64,000 bases of DNA from Mogibacterium diversum_A (GCF_938028775.1 NZ_CALIZG010000007.1:62001-126000), one strand, 5' to 3'. Counted from the stretch's first letter, positions 1 through 8,683 are shown. A program made the numbers and translations. Notes: generated by a model from the sequence alone, not told the origin.

Positions 1-38
1 TGTAATGAGCTTCATAAGTAAGATATATAAATCTCTTA

Positions 39-66
39 TTGCAAATATTTAAAATTAAGTTAAAAT
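39..66 (+). promoter_or_regulatory. Candidate sigma-A promoter for the alpha/beta hydrolase
   Basis: A TTGCAA box (39-44) and a TAAAAT box (61-66) are separated by 16 bases, about 100 bases before the hydrolase gene. Both boxes deviate from consensus, so this is only a candidate. Confidence 0.35.
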
Positions 67-73
67 ATGCGAA

Positions 74-90
74 GTAATAATTATTATTAC
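74..90. promoter_or_regulatory. Perfect 17-nt palindrome, possible operator
   Basis: GTAATAAT-T-ATTATTAC is a perfect inverted repeat with one central base. It lies just after the candidate -10 box, near the expected transcription start. The 7-1-7 form TAATAAT-N-ATTATTA resembles boxes bound by Fur-family repressors (Fur, PerR, Zur), but is not an exact match to any of them. AT-rich DNA gives such palindromes by chance, so the operator role is inferred. Confidence 0.3.
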
Positions 91-166
91 CAGTAATGTA
101 AAAAAAGAAGTCCGGGGATTTGCTAAAGCTCCCTCTTAAATAGGAGGTAATGCTATTTTTGAATTT

Positions 167-1051
167 ATGAAAAGGAGCGACAGAGCTCTCAATATAACAT
201 CTGACAACTGTAAACCTAGAGACAGAGCTTATTTGCTTCAGTATGAAGAAGCACTTAACGGCGAGGCTCTCAAAGATCCAATACTGGTTCATATCAAATC
301 TAGAGATGGACTAGTGCTCAAGGGACGGCTCTATAAGAAGCAAAAAAATAAGCCCAGGGCTGTTGTAATTGCTGTTCACGGCTTCCATAGCGGAGGTCTA
401 AGAGATATGGGCAGATTCGCTGATATGTATTCAAGGAACGGATTTGATTATCTAATCATTTCTCAGAGGAGCCACTTTGATTCAGAAGGCGAATATCTAA
501 CTTTTGGTGCAAAGGAGTCCTATGATATCCTTAATTGGGTCGATATTGTACGCAAGATATATGCACCTGATATTCCGATAATTTTACACGGAGTATCAAT
601 GGGAGCGGCTACGGTTTTAATAGCTGCGGGCATATATGATAACCTTGTAGATGATAATAGCAAACCTAATATAATCTGCTGCATAGCAGATAGCCCATAT
701 GACAATATAATCGGCCAGATAGAGTATTTATTGGGAAAGAGGAGTAATATTACTAAAAAGATAGTAATAGGTCTATTTAAGGCAAATATGCGTCTTCGAG
801 CAAAAGCCAATGCTAGTGACGCATCTCCGATTACATCTATGGCATATATAAAGCTTCCAGTCATGTTTGTACACGGAAAAGACGATAGATATGTACTACC
901 TGATAATTCATCAAGACTATACGAATTATGTAAGTCAGATATTAAAGAATTACTTATAGTAGAAGAAGCAGGGCATGTGTGTTCGTTTGTTGTAAATCCA
1001 GATGAGTATGAGAAGGTGTTCGCATCATTTGTTGACAGAATATTAGAGTGA
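167..1051 (+). CDS. Alpha/beta hydrolase, cytoplasmic
   Basis: A 294-residue serine hydrolase of the alpha/beta fold; substrate unknown. The nucleophile elbow GVSMG puts Ser144 as nucleophile, the acid is probably Asp240 (or Asp239) in VHGKDDRY, and the base His270 in EEAGHV. The oxyanion motif HGFHSGG is at residues 71-77. No signal peptide or membrane segment is seen. A strong GGAGG (143-147) lies 19 bases before the ATG, which is too far for ideal initiation; no ATG, GTG or TTG lies in frame between them, only an ATT at 155. Either the spacing is poor or an unusual start is used. The gene stands alone and ends at a terminator. Confidence 0.85.
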   Translation: MKRSDRALNITSDNCKPRDRAYLLQYEEALNGEALKDPILVHIKSRDGLVLKGRLYKKQKNKPRAVVIAVHGFHSGGLRDMGRFADMYSRNGFDYLIISQRSHFDSEGEYLTFGAKESYDILNWVDIVRKIYAPDIPIILHGVSMGAATVLIAAGIYDNLVDDNSKPNIICCIADSPYDNIIGQIEYLLGKRSNITKKIVIGLFKANMRLRAKANASDASPITSMAYIKLPVMFVHGKDDRYVLPDNSSRLYELCKSDIKELLIVEEAGHVCSFVVNPDEYEKVFASFVDRILE

Positions 1052-1090
1052 CTACGTGAAAGAATTTTATAAGCAAGGTTACTGAATTTG

Positions 1091-1120
1091 AGCCGCATGA
1101 TTTGTGCGGCTTTTAGTTTT
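1091..1120 (+). terminator. Intrinsic terminator of the hydrolase gene
   Basis: AGCCGCA (1091-1097) pairs with TGCGGCT (1105-1111) and is followed by TTTTAGTTTT. Confidence 0.8.
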
Positions 1121-1124
1121 GTCA

Positions 1125-1166
1125 TAAATAAAAGAAATTAAAGACCCTCCCAATCGGGAGGGTCTT
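1125..1166 (-). terminator. Intrinsic terminator of the SNF transporter gene
   Basis: A perfect 11-bp stem, AAGACCCTCCC (1141-1151) with GGGAGGGTCTT (1156-1166), has a four-base loop. On the minus strand it is followed by a T-rich tract (AATTTCTTTTATTT). Confidence 0.85.
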
Positions 1167-1213
1167 CGAGACTTTGATCATATAATTTATTATCTCTTTA
1201 CGAGATTATAATC

Positions 1214-2620
1214 TTATTTTGCACCAAAGAAATCCTTGAACTGTCCATATACAATCATAGCCATGAAGAGAGGTCCAATCCATCTGATGCAGAAATTGTA
1301 GAAACCTCTAGTCTTGAATGTACGAGCTCCACCGTTTTCGATTTCTTCATCGAGTGAGTGAGGCACAACCCATCCAAGTAGGATAGCCATGATGAGACCT
1401 GTCAGTGGCATCAAGATACCTTCAGCTAGACAATCCCATACGCTGAGAACGTCAGCCTGTCCGAATAGGTGGAACCAGTTCATCTTAGGGTTTCCGCCTA
1501 GGCTGTCAGCAGTAGTTAGGAAGTTTCCGACGAATGCTGCAAGTGCCATGATAATCGAAACCTTAACTCTGCTTGCAGGCTTACCAGCCTTAACTCTGGA
1601 GTCTAGGATTGCAGAGATACCAGCTTCCATCATTCCGATTGAGGAAGATAGAGCTGCGAAGAATACTAGTAGCCAGAATGCTAGCTGGAAGAACTTTCCA
1701 GTAGTACCCATCGACTGGAATACAGTAGTCATCGAAACGAACAGTAGTCCAGGGCCACCGCTTGGCTTTAGACCGAATGCGAATACAGCTGGCATGATAG
1801 CCATTCCTGCGAGAACAGCTACTATGGAGTCACCTGCTGTGATGATAGCAGCGTTAGACTCGAGGTTCTCCTTCTTGCCGAGGTATGAACCGTAAGCGAT
1901 GATACAGCCAGAAGCAAGTGACAGTGAGAAGAACATCTGTCCACCAGCAAGTCTTACTACTTCGAAGAAGTCAGTCTTCCACATTGTTAAATCAGGGTAG
2001 AAGAGGAACTTAAGTCCAGGACCAGCCCCAGGAAGTGTGCAAGATCTTATAACTACAGCTATTAGTAGGAAGAATAGTGCAGGCATAGCGATTTTACAGA
2101 ACTTCTCGATACCTCCTGATACTCCTCCGAATACGATTACCATAGTGAGTAGAAGGAATCCAGTCATCCATGCTACAGAGTTTCCAACATTTCCGATCAT
2201 GCCGCCGAATAGAGCACCAGGATCTCCAGTGTTGAGAACTGAATTCTTCATGAATAGAGCCTGAATTGACTCAAATAAGTATTTAGTGATGTATCCACCA
2301 AATGTGCAGTAGAAGCAGATTAGGAACCAAGGAACGATAGTCTGAAGAACACCGTTGAACTTAAATCTGTGATCAGCCTCTTTGTACGCTTCGATAGCAG
2401 CCTTCTGAGTCTTACGTCCAAGAGCAATCTCGGATAGCATCAGAGGATATCCTACTACGATAGCAAGAATTGTGTAAATAATTAGGAATGCGAATCCGCC
2501 GCCAAGTCCTAGCTTATAAGGGAAGGACCATAGGTTACCAAGACCTACAGCGGAACCAAGTGCAGCCATCAAAAATCCAAAATTGGAATTAAATTGACCT
2601 TTGTTGTTTTCCTGTTCCAT
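1214..2620 (-). CDS. Sodium-dependent transporter, SNF/NSS family
   Basis: A 468-residue polytopic membrane protein of the neurotransmitter:sodium symporter family (LeuT fold), which imports amino acids or related compounds with Na+. The TM1 signature G-L-G-N-L-W-S-F-P is at residues 26-34. Eleven or more hydrophobic segments span the protein, as is usual for bacterial members. The substrate cannot be told from the sequence. The start ATG follows GGAGGTTATTTAAC, and the gene has its own consensus promoter and terminator, so it is monocistronic. Confidence 0.92.
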   Translation of the reverse strand: MEQENNKGQFNSNFGFLMAALGSAVGLGNLWSFPYKLGLGGGFAFLIIYTILAIVVGYPLMLSEIALGRKTQKAAIEAYKEADHRFKFNGVLQTIVPWFLICFYCTFGGYITKYLFESIQALFMKNSVLNTGDPGALFGGMIGNVGNSVAWMTGFLLLTMVIVFGGVSGGIEKFCKIAMPALFFLLIAVVIRSCTLPGAGPGLKFLFYPDLTMWKTDFFEVVRLAGGQMFFSLSLASGCIIAYGSYLGKKENLESNAAIITAGDSIVAVLAGMAIMPAVFAFGLKPSGGPGLLFVSMTTVFQSMGTTGKFFQLAFWLLVFFAALSSSIGMMEAGISAILDSRVKAGKPASRVKVSIIMALAAFVGNFLTTADSLGGNPKMNWFHLFGQADVLSVWDCLAEGILMPLTGLIMAILLGWVVPHSLDEEIENGGARTFKTRGFYNFCIRWIGPLFMAMIVYGQFKDFFGAK

Positions 2621-2674
2621 GTTAAATAACCTCCATACATAGAATAATCAAAGTCCTATTACAAGTACAATTTG

Positions 2675-2703
2675 ATTATAGAATTGGTATATTGTGTTGT
2701 CAA
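2675..2703 (-). promoter_or_regulatory. Consensus sigma-A promoter for the SNF transporter
   Basis: On the minus strand an exact TTGACA (2698-2703) and an exact TATAAT (2675-2680) are separated by 17 bases. A strong constitutive promoter is expected, about 50 bases upstream of the start codon. Confidence 0.85.
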
Positions 2704-2901
2704 TATGACTTCATCATCACAAATTCGACACTTTTTCACTGCGTATGGCAAAAGCCTTTTATTTCAAGCAATACAGAGATATTGATATAATTTTAATTAT
2801 TAAAAATTTTTGTTACATCAATAAATATTTTAGAAAATAGATAGAATTTGTAACGACATTATTAATATAAAAGGTGAGGATAAAGTTGCTTCTATGTATA
2901 G
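2704..2901. other. AT-rich spacer, no gene recognised
   Basis: Between the transporter promoter and the terminator of the penicillin-binding protein gene I see no credible gene or RNA. A GGTGAGGA motif at 2873 resembles a ribosome binding site on the plus strand, but any reading frame from it runs straight into the terminator. Confidence 0.5.
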
Positions 2902-2938
2902 AAAAAACAGCTTCGCAGTGTTTGCGGAGCTGTTTTTT
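2902..2938 (-). terminator. Intrinsic terminator of the PBP gene, symmetrical
   Basis: A 16-bp stem (2902-2917 with 2923-2938, one G.T pair) is flanked by A6 on one side and T6 on the other, so it can act in both directions. Its natural client is the minus-strand penicillin-binding protein gene ending 54 bases upstream. Confidence 0.85.
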
Positions 2939-2991
2939 ATTAAGCAATTATTCCGTTATTATAAAATTTCAACAACTAATCCAGTCAAGCT

Positions 2992-5949
2992 TTATGCACC
3001 AGGGATGGTAGGTCCAGAATTAGTATTTGATGTTGACTGGCTGGTATCATCATCGGTATCATCATCCTCTTCATATTGATTCTGCTGAGGAGTAGGTTTA
3101 GGTTGCACATACGTGGAACGACCTTTTTCTGTACCCTTAGTGTAGTATTCACTTCCTACCTTTACGACATCGTTTGGCATTGATTTATACTTGCCATTCT
3201 TAGCGTTAGGCACCTGATTCATAATTCTACCCCATAGTCTTGCGGCCATACCAGACATGGATGAAAGCTTTATATTAACATCTGTACCAATCCACAGTGA
3301 AGCTGCGTAATTAGGTGTAAACCCATCGAACCAAATATCATAATTACTGTTAGTAGTACCGGTTTTACCTCCGGCCTGAACACCACTTATAGATGCTGCT
3401 CCGGCAATACCATTCGATACTACCGTTCTAAGCATATCAGTCATGATGAAAGCAACTCCTTCATCCATAACTTTCGTTTTCTTTGACTTGCTCTTTAGCA
3501 GAACCTTCCCGTGCCTATCTGTAACTTTAGTGTAAGCTATAGAGGACTGACGCACACCACCGTTTGGGAAGGTAGCATAAGCCTGAGCCATCTCGAGAGG
3601 GATTACACCATTTGTAAGACCGCCAAGAGCAAGAGCCGCTGAGTTCATATCACTGGTATCGCCTTTAGTAACAATTGTGGTTAATCCAAACTTCTTTAGC
3701 ATGTCTGCAGAATATTCATTCCCAACCTGGAGCTGAATCTTGACAGCGACAGTGTTGATAGATTGCTGCAATCCTTTACGCATGGTTACTGGACCTGTGA
3801 AGCTGTTACTTGCATTTTTAGGCCATACCTTTCCGTTAAATGTCATCTGTTCATCGACAATAGTGGATGAGGCAGTTAGATAGCTACCGTAGCTCTTAAC
3901 TCCTTGCTTATCATGCTTGTAGTCGACAAACGGCCATGTTTCACCTTTCTCGGCATAGTCAAAACTCTTCTGGAGTGCTGCACCGTATACTGAAAGTGGC
4001 TTTATTGATGAACCGGCCTGCCTTGGGTTAAGTGCTCGGTTATACAGTCTGCTGCCGGATTGACCACGACCACCAACCATAGCCTTTATCTTACCGCTTC
4101 CGACTTCTACTACAACCATTGCCGCTTGTGGCTGAATAGTCTTTTCATTTAAAGAGTATGCGTCTGGTTTAATGATCAATGTGTTTCCAGACTTTACCAT
4201 AGCCTTAGGGAAGTCCTTGAAATAACTCTTATCAATAACCAGATTGTCGTCGCTATCTAATTTCTTATACTTGCTAGGCACATTTATAAATCCACCTGAA
4301 TATATGTAGAATGTGCCGTTTTCTTGAACATATTGTTTCTTGAACTCAAGGCTATAATTTACTTTTCCACCAGCCTTTGTAGTGAATATATTTAGCCTTT
4401 TGTTGCGTTTAATAGTAACTGAACCATCTTTATTAATAGTTACTTCGTCACTCTTTAGTGTGAAATCACCATCAGAGTTAAAGCTATCGTTATAGTCATA
4501 TAATAATATGGTTCCGTTTGCACCTATCACATTGCCAGAAGAATCCTTGCGGATACTTACTAGGGAAGGGAAGTTAGATCCCGTTTCAAATTCCTTGGTT
4601 ATTACACTTTGTGCTGTAGAATCCATAGTGGAGTGTATCTGAAGTCCTCCAGTATAAATCATCCTCTCAGCTTCTTCTGGTGAAATATTATATTTCTTCT
4701 GTAGGTCATGAGATACTTCATCAATTACGTATTCATTGAAATATGAATTAACGCTCTTGTTACTTTTAACAGATGGGTTGATAAAGTTAATTAAGTCTTT
4801 ATTATAAGCTGCTTTAAATTCTTTATCTGTTATATAGCCTTGTTCATGCATCAGCTTAAGGGCGGTGTCACGACGATTTTTAGATGTGTCATTAGCTATA
4901 TAAGTATCTGGGTTACGAAGGATTATGTTGGTATTTCCTTCGGTTACAGAATCTTTACCCACGAGTTTAACTAGCGCATAAGTATCAGGCGCCTGAGGCA
5001 AGGCGGCAAGCGCTGCACACTCATCGAGAGTTAAATCCTTAGGATCCTTAGAGAAGTAAGCATGCGATGCTGAATATACACCATAACTTCCAAAACCTAG
5101 GTAAATTGTATTAAGATACGCCTCGATGATTTGTTTCTTCGATAAAGATCTTTCAATCTGACTAGCATAGTACATCTCGAGGATTTTACGCTTAATGCTT
5201 CGCTGACTCTTAATCTTTGGCAGGTATACATTACGTGCAAGTTGCTGCGTTATAGTACTTGTACCACTTATATGACCAGATCCTGTAAATGACTGAACTA
5301 CGGCTCCCGCCATTCTTGTCCAGTTGAACCCGTGGTGCTTCCAGAAAGTCTTGTCCTCTAGTGCTACAAAGGCGTTAATCATATTTTTTGGCATATCTTT
5401 ATAAGATATGAGCTGTCTGTCTTGGTTGTAAAAGACAGTTGAAACCTTTTTGTCTTGATCATCATAGATTACCGAGCTTTGGGCTACCGAATCATAGATA
5501 TTCTCGGGATCTATCTTAGGAGCAGTACTGATTACAACGAATGTATAAAGGACTGCAATCACAAACAAGATGGCAAATAAAATTATAAGATCCTTCGCAA
5601 TTTTTCCTTTGCTTAAAACTTTCGGTGTATTTTTTACTTTTTTTCCATTGACAACTACCGATGCGCCGAGACTTTTGTTATAGTAGGGATTTTCCTTAAG
5701 AAACAGCCTATCTTTGAGAGGCTCGCCATTTCCCTTAATTAATCGTGTAAGAAAAGAACCTCTATTGTTTTTAGAGCCTTTGGTTTTAGATTTATTTTTT
5801 TTGTTTCTTTTGCCGCCTTTATTAGACGATACATCTTCGGCATTAGCAGATGCCTGTGACGCATCATCGCTATCAAGCGCTTCGAACTTAGATAGAAATT
5901 CATCTATTTCACGTTCTTTATTAGAAATCTTGTCATTATCAGACTTCAT
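2992..5949 (-). CDS. Class A penicillin-binding protein (PBP1a-like)
   Basis: A 985-residue bifunctional peptidoglycan synthase. It has a basic and acidic cytoplasmic tail of about 115 residues, a single membrane anchor (about 119-141), a GT51 glycosyltransferase domain with ALEDKTFWKHHGF (Glu198) and GTSTITQQLARN (about 229-240), and a transpeptidase domain. The transpeptidase motifs are intact: SxxK at Ser647-Lys650, SxN at 730-732, KTGT at 862-865. Residues about 460-600 are an inserted beta-rich region, probably the OB-like domain of clostridial PBPs. The C-terminus is a Pro/Gln stretch, an acidic EEDDDTDDDT run and a Ser/Thr/Asn tail, probably exposed in the wall. GGAGGG lies seven bases before the ATG. 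Confidence 0.95.
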   Translation of the reverse strand: MKSDNDKISNKEREIDEFLSKFEALDSDDASQASANAEDVSSNKGGKRNKKNKSKTKGSKNNRGSFLTRLIKGNGEPLKDRLFLKENPYYNKSLGASVVVNGKKVKNTPKVLSKGKIAKDLIILFAILFVIAVLYTFVVISTAPKIDPENIYDSVAQSSVIYDDQDKKVSTVFYNQDRQLISYKDMPKNMINAFVALEDKTFWKHHGFNWTRMAGAVVQSFTGSGHISGTSTITQQLARNVYLPKIKSQRSIKRKILEMYYASQIERSLSKKQIIEAYLNTIYLGFGSYGVYSASHAYFSKDPKDLTLDECAALAALPQAPDTYALVKLVGKDSVTEGNTNIILRNPDTYIANDTSKNRRDTALKLMHEQGYITDKEFKAAYNKDLINFINPSVKSNKSVNSYFNEYVIDEVSHDLQKKYNISPEEAERMIYTGGLQIHSTMDSTAQSVITKEFETGSNFPSLVSIRKDSSGNVIGANGTILLYDYNDSFNSDGDFTLKSDEVTINKDGSVTIKRNKRLNIFTTKAGGKVNYSLEFKKQYVQENGTFYIYSGGFINVPSKYKKLDSDDNLVIDKSYFKDFPKAMVKSGNTLIIKPDAYSLNEKTIQPQAAMVVVEVGSGKIKAMVGGRGQSGSRLYNRALNPRQAGSSIKPLSVYGAALQKSFDYAEKGETWPFVDYKHDKQGVKSYGSYLTASSTIVDEQMTFNGKVWPKNASNSFTGPVTMRKGLQQSINTVAVKIQLQVGNEYSADMLKKFGLTTIVTKGDTSDMNSAALALGGLTNGVIPLEMAQAYATFPNGGVRQSSIAYTKVTDRHGKVLLKSKSKKTKVMDEGVAFIMTDMLRTVVSNGIAGAASISGVQAGGKTGTTNSNYDIWFDGFTPNYAASLWIGTDVNIKLSSMSGMAARLWGRIMNQVPNAKNGKYKSMPNDVVKVGSEYYTKGTEKGRSTYVQPKPTPQQNQYEEDDDTDDDTSQSTSNTNSGPTIPGA

Positions 5950-6030
5950 TAGAAACCCTCCAGTTATAAATAATAAATATAAAGCAGATTATTACATTAT
6001 ATAATTCATATCATTATATCACATATATTC

Positions 6031-6087
6031 GTATGAAAAATATTAATAGAGGCTTAAATTAAATTATTATATAAAAACGCCTCTATT
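6031..6087 (-). terminator. Probable terminator of the pseudo-peptidase gene
   Basis: AATAGAGGC (6045-6053) pairs with GCCTCTATT (6079-6087) across a 25-base AT-rich loop. The minus-strand sequence after the stem is AATATTTTTC. The long loop makes it less canonical. Confidence 0.55.
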
Positions 6088-6184
6088 CTATCTGAAATTC
6101 ATCAAATAGGGCAGAAGCGTTAAATTGTTTTTTTTAATAGAATTGTTTAAAATTACAGTCTATTACATGCTAATAAAATGCATT

Positions 6185-7654
6185 TTAAAAATTTATTAAC
6201 CCAGATTTTGTATAAGAATTTACATAGTTCAGTATAGTATTCGTTACCTTTATACCTGCATCTGGATCATCGTCATTTAGGTTAATATGAGTAATATTAG
6301 CTTCGGACTGAACACTCTTAAGCAGTGACATGGTTGTAAATTTTTGGTCCCTGTCAATTGGAATAGCGATTGTCTGTGCTGCTTTATCATTTACATTTGA
6401 GTAAATAGAGCTGAGAGCACTAGAAAGCTTTTGGTCTTTATTTTCATATGCATCATATAGGTCATAGGTCTTAATTTCTAAACCAGATAGTGATGCTGCC
6501 GAGGCATTATCCTTCATTATTTGGTCACGATATGCATTTGTAACACCTGTCGTATTCATTTTAAGATGCATAATATCACCTTCTACATATAGTTCTTCCA
6601 TTGTATTTGTCGCATATACATCACCCTTTGAATACTTATGAGGAATCTTATCCTCGTCACTGAACCTATAATTGCTATTTTTATCTATATAAAGATAAGT
6701 TGTTAAATACTCAATCGTGCTTTGAGATATTGCCGTATCGGGTAACTTTGATTCATCTGTGATGATAGAATAGGTCATCTTAGCATCTGGAAAATACTTC
6801 TTGTTTGCCTTCATGAATTTCTCAACTTGGCCGTCAAAGTACTCCTTTGTATCATCTAGGTTGTATGAATCTACAAGAAGTGTAAATTCAAGAGAACTAG
6901 GATACATATTGCCGTTATTTCCAACCTTCATATCAGCAATCTGGTATGATACAGATTTGTTTTTATATTTAGATACTATGGAACTAAATACATCAAATAC
7001 ATCTGGTTGTTGTGAGATGTATGAGCTAGGAACATCGGTTTTGATGCCAGTAATCTTAATTTTGATACCAGTGTTCTGTGTTCTCGCTTCTGTGGTATAT
7101 GGGATTGATATGTCACTCATGCCACTTGCAAACGAATTATTTGATATATATAGTTTCTTTCCGCCGCTAACATATATAACATTAGAATTAGTTGGAATAT
7201 ATGATTTGTTTATATTCTTTGCTCCGACATGATCATTGTTTTCGTTATTCATAAAGATTGCTATTACACTGCCTCCATTTGTCTTGGATGTCGATACTTC
7301 ATGGAGTGTAGCGAGTGAGTCAGCATCAATAGCCGCAGTCTTATAATTATAATCAGCGATAACAACGGTTGCAGGAGCTGTGACATCTGATGCTGTCTTG
7401 GTGATAATTATATTACCGTGTTCATCGGTTATAAATAAGACCTTATCTTTAGCGGTTTCACTTTCGATAAATTTCTGCAGTTCAGCATTAGATTTAAAAT
7501 CTTTTGATTTTGATAAGAGCTGCTCGCGAAAACTCATGTAGTTTTCCTTATTAACAAGTCGAGTCTTCGTCATTTTATAATATGCGATAATGCCGACAAA
7601 TGCTAAAACAATTACGAGCACAATAGCTGTGGTTTTTTTATTAGAATTACGCAT
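6185..7654 (-). CDS. Membrane-anchored, apparently inactive M20 (PepD-like) peptidase homologue
   Basis: A 489-residue protein with a basic N-terminus, one signal-anchor helix (residues 8-26) and a large exported part. The exported part follows, block by block, the aminoacyl-histidine dipeptidase (PepD, M20C) layout as I know it. LFITDEHGNIIITK and ATVVIADYN fill the place of the first beta strands. IAIFMNNEN (132-140) stands where the family has a V-L-F-T-x-D-E-E block. KLYISNNSFASG (167-178) matches the E-L-Y-I-G-x-A-G-G block, and ITGIKTDVPSS (201-211) the G-L-K-G-G-H-S-G block. The metal ligands and catalytic Glu are all replaced, so no hydrolase activity is expected. Homology is my reading of patterns, without an alignment. 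It lies just upstream of the PBP gene on the same strand, with a terminator-like hairpin between them. Confidence 0.6.
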   Translation of the reverse strand: MRNSNKKTTAIVLVIVLAFVGIIAYYKMTKTRLVNKENYMSFREQLLSKSKDFKSNAELQKFIESETAKDKVLFITDEHGNIIITKTASDVTAPATVVIADYNYKTAAIDADSLATLHEVSTSKTNGGSVIAIFMNNENNDHVGAKNINKSYIPTNSNVIYVSGGKKLYISNNSFASGMSDISIPYTTEARTQNTGIKIKITGIKTDVPSSYISQQPDVFDVFSSIVSKYKNKSVSYQIADMKVGNNGNMYPSSLEFTLLVDSYNLDDTKEYFDGQVEKFMKANKKYFPDAKMTYSIITDESKLPDTAISQSTIEYLTTYLYIDKNSNYRFSDEDKIPHKYSKGDVYATNTMEELYVEGDIMHLKMNTTGVTNAYRDQIMKDNASAASLSGLEIKTYDLYDAYENKDQKLSSALSSIYSNVNDKAAQTIAIPIDRDQKFTTMSLLKSVQSEANITHINLNDDDPDAGIKVTNTILNYVNSYTKSGLINF

Positions 7655-7791
7655 GGAAATCCTTTCAGTTTTTTATATCTTATATAGATTTCATTATACA
7701 GAGTAAGTGTGAAGATTAGAACAAGAAAATCTACTATTATGATACTTAATTATTTTCTAAATTTATCTTATAAACATAGATAAAATAAAAG

Positions 7792-7819
7792 TTGAATTTG
7801 GTAGTAGTATTGTTATAAT
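7792..7819 (+). promoter_or_regulatory. Upstream promoter candidate P1 for rpmB
   Basis: TTGAAT (7792-7797), 16-base spacer and an exact TATAAT (7814-7819). Confidence 0.55.
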
Positions 7820-7849
7820 TAAATGAATAGAAAAATGATAACAAAACCC

Positions 7850-7879
7850 TTGCACCTAGTGCAATTGTTGTGTTATAAT
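7850..7879 (+). promoter_or_regulatory. Promoter P2 for rpmB with a palindrome over the -35 box
   Basis: TTGCAC (7850-7855), 18-base spacer and an exact TATAAT (7874-7879). The -35 box is one arm of TTGCAC-CTA-GTGCAA (7850-7864), a perfect inverted repeat with six-base arms, which could be a repressor site. The regulator is unknown. Confidence 0.55.
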
Positions 7880-7933
7880 TTTCATCGCGTTACTAGTGAA
7901 TGCAACTATATTAACTGCAAGGAGGTGCGGCAA

Positions 7934-8125
7934 ATGTCCAGAAAATGTGAAGTTTGCGGTAAGGGTCAGACTTCGGGAAACGCTGTTTCTCATTCTAACA
8001 GACATTCGAAGAGAAAGTGGAATGCTAATATTCAGTCTGTAAGGATTAGCGAGAACGGTACGGTCAGAAAGGCAAACGTTTGCACGAGTTGCCTGAGATC
8101 TGGCAAAGTAGACCGTGCCATTTAG
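7934..8125 (+). CDS. rpmB: 50S ribosomal protein L28
   Basis: A 63-residue ribosomal protein of the large subunit. It is the zinc-binding C+ form: Cys5/Cys8 (CEVC) and Cys50/Cys53 (CTSC) make the four-cysteine ribbon. The start at 7934 is chosen because AAGGAGGTG lies just before it and the family begins M-S-R-K-C; the frame is open further upstream but those residues fit no L28. Two promoter candidates lie upstream and a strong terminator follows, so it is mostly transcribed alone. Confidence 0.97.
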   Translation: MSRKCEVCGKGQTSGNAVSHSNRHSKRKWNANIQSVRISENGTVRKANVCTSCLRSGKVDRAI

Positions 8126-8146
8126 TCTATATACCCGATTTCTTGT

Positions 8147-8179
8147 CTTAAACGGCTAGCCGTTTAAGGCTTTTTTTAT
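8147..8179 (+). terminator. Intrinsic terminator of rpmB
   Basis: CTTAAACGGCTAGCCGTTTAAG (8147-8168) is a perfect palindrome, followed by GGC and T7. About nine base pairs can form with a four-base loop. Confidence 0.85.
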
Positions 8180-8281
8180 TGAATATAATCGAGATATAAT
8201 CGCTATTAATTAAATAATCGGATATAATCTTAAATATAGATTCACGGAAGAAATGGTAGTTAATGCGATGCGGAGGATATC

Positions 8282-8680
8282 ATGCAGGTGCTTAATAAAT
8301 CTCATTATGGAGCTATAAACATCAGTAAACAAGTTATGAATAAACTTGTCCTTGATGAATTACTTAAATATGAAGATATTGTATTCCCATGTAGCCATAC
8401 AGGAAAACCCTTAAAAAAAGGATTCTTTTCCGGCATAAATGAGCTGCTTTCTTCTATTGAGATTCACGAGGTGGCTGATGGGACTTACATATTTTTCTAT
8501 ATTATAGTAAAGTTTGGTGAAAGTATTAATGAGATTTGCAATGCTATTTTTGATAGTATAGAGCGTGACTTCGAGATGTTTTCTCTCGTCAAACCTGTAG
8601 AGATAAAGGCTTGCGTTAAAGGTGTACAAGCTGAGCATCTTACGAGAAGAGATTTTGAAGTGATTAGGACGAATAAATAG
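8282..8680 (+). CDS. Asp23/Gls24 family protein (YloU-like)
   Basis: A 132-residue cytoplasmic protein. GAINISKQVMNKLV near the start, YIFFYIIVKFGESINEI in the middle and VEIKACVKGV near the end match the pattern of Asp23/Gls24 (DUF322) proteins, whose role is linked to envelope stress but is poorly defined. Order L28, YloU-like, RecG is as in Bacillus, except that the fatty acid kinase gene (yloV/fakA) usually found in between is missing. GGAGG precedes the ATG by seven bases. The last 15 residues are a charged extension. Confidence 0.75.
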   Translation: MQVLNKSHYGAINISKQVMNKLVLDELLKYEDIVFPCSHTGKPLKKGFFSGINELLSSIEIHEVADGTYIFFYIIVKFGESINEICNAIFDSIERDFEMFSLVKPVEIKACVKGVQAEHLTRRDFEVIRTNK

Positions 8681-8683
8681 AAT

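Noticed and set aside
520..1125. A 201-codon minus-strand frame across the alpha/beta hydrolase gene
   Set aside because: It is the antisense of a clearly coding frame, lacks a binding site and resembles no family.
2887..3079. Possible small plus-strand gene after a GGTGAGGA motif
   Set aside because: The frame runs through a strong symmetrical terminator and into the 3' end of the PBP gene; no protein pattern is seen.
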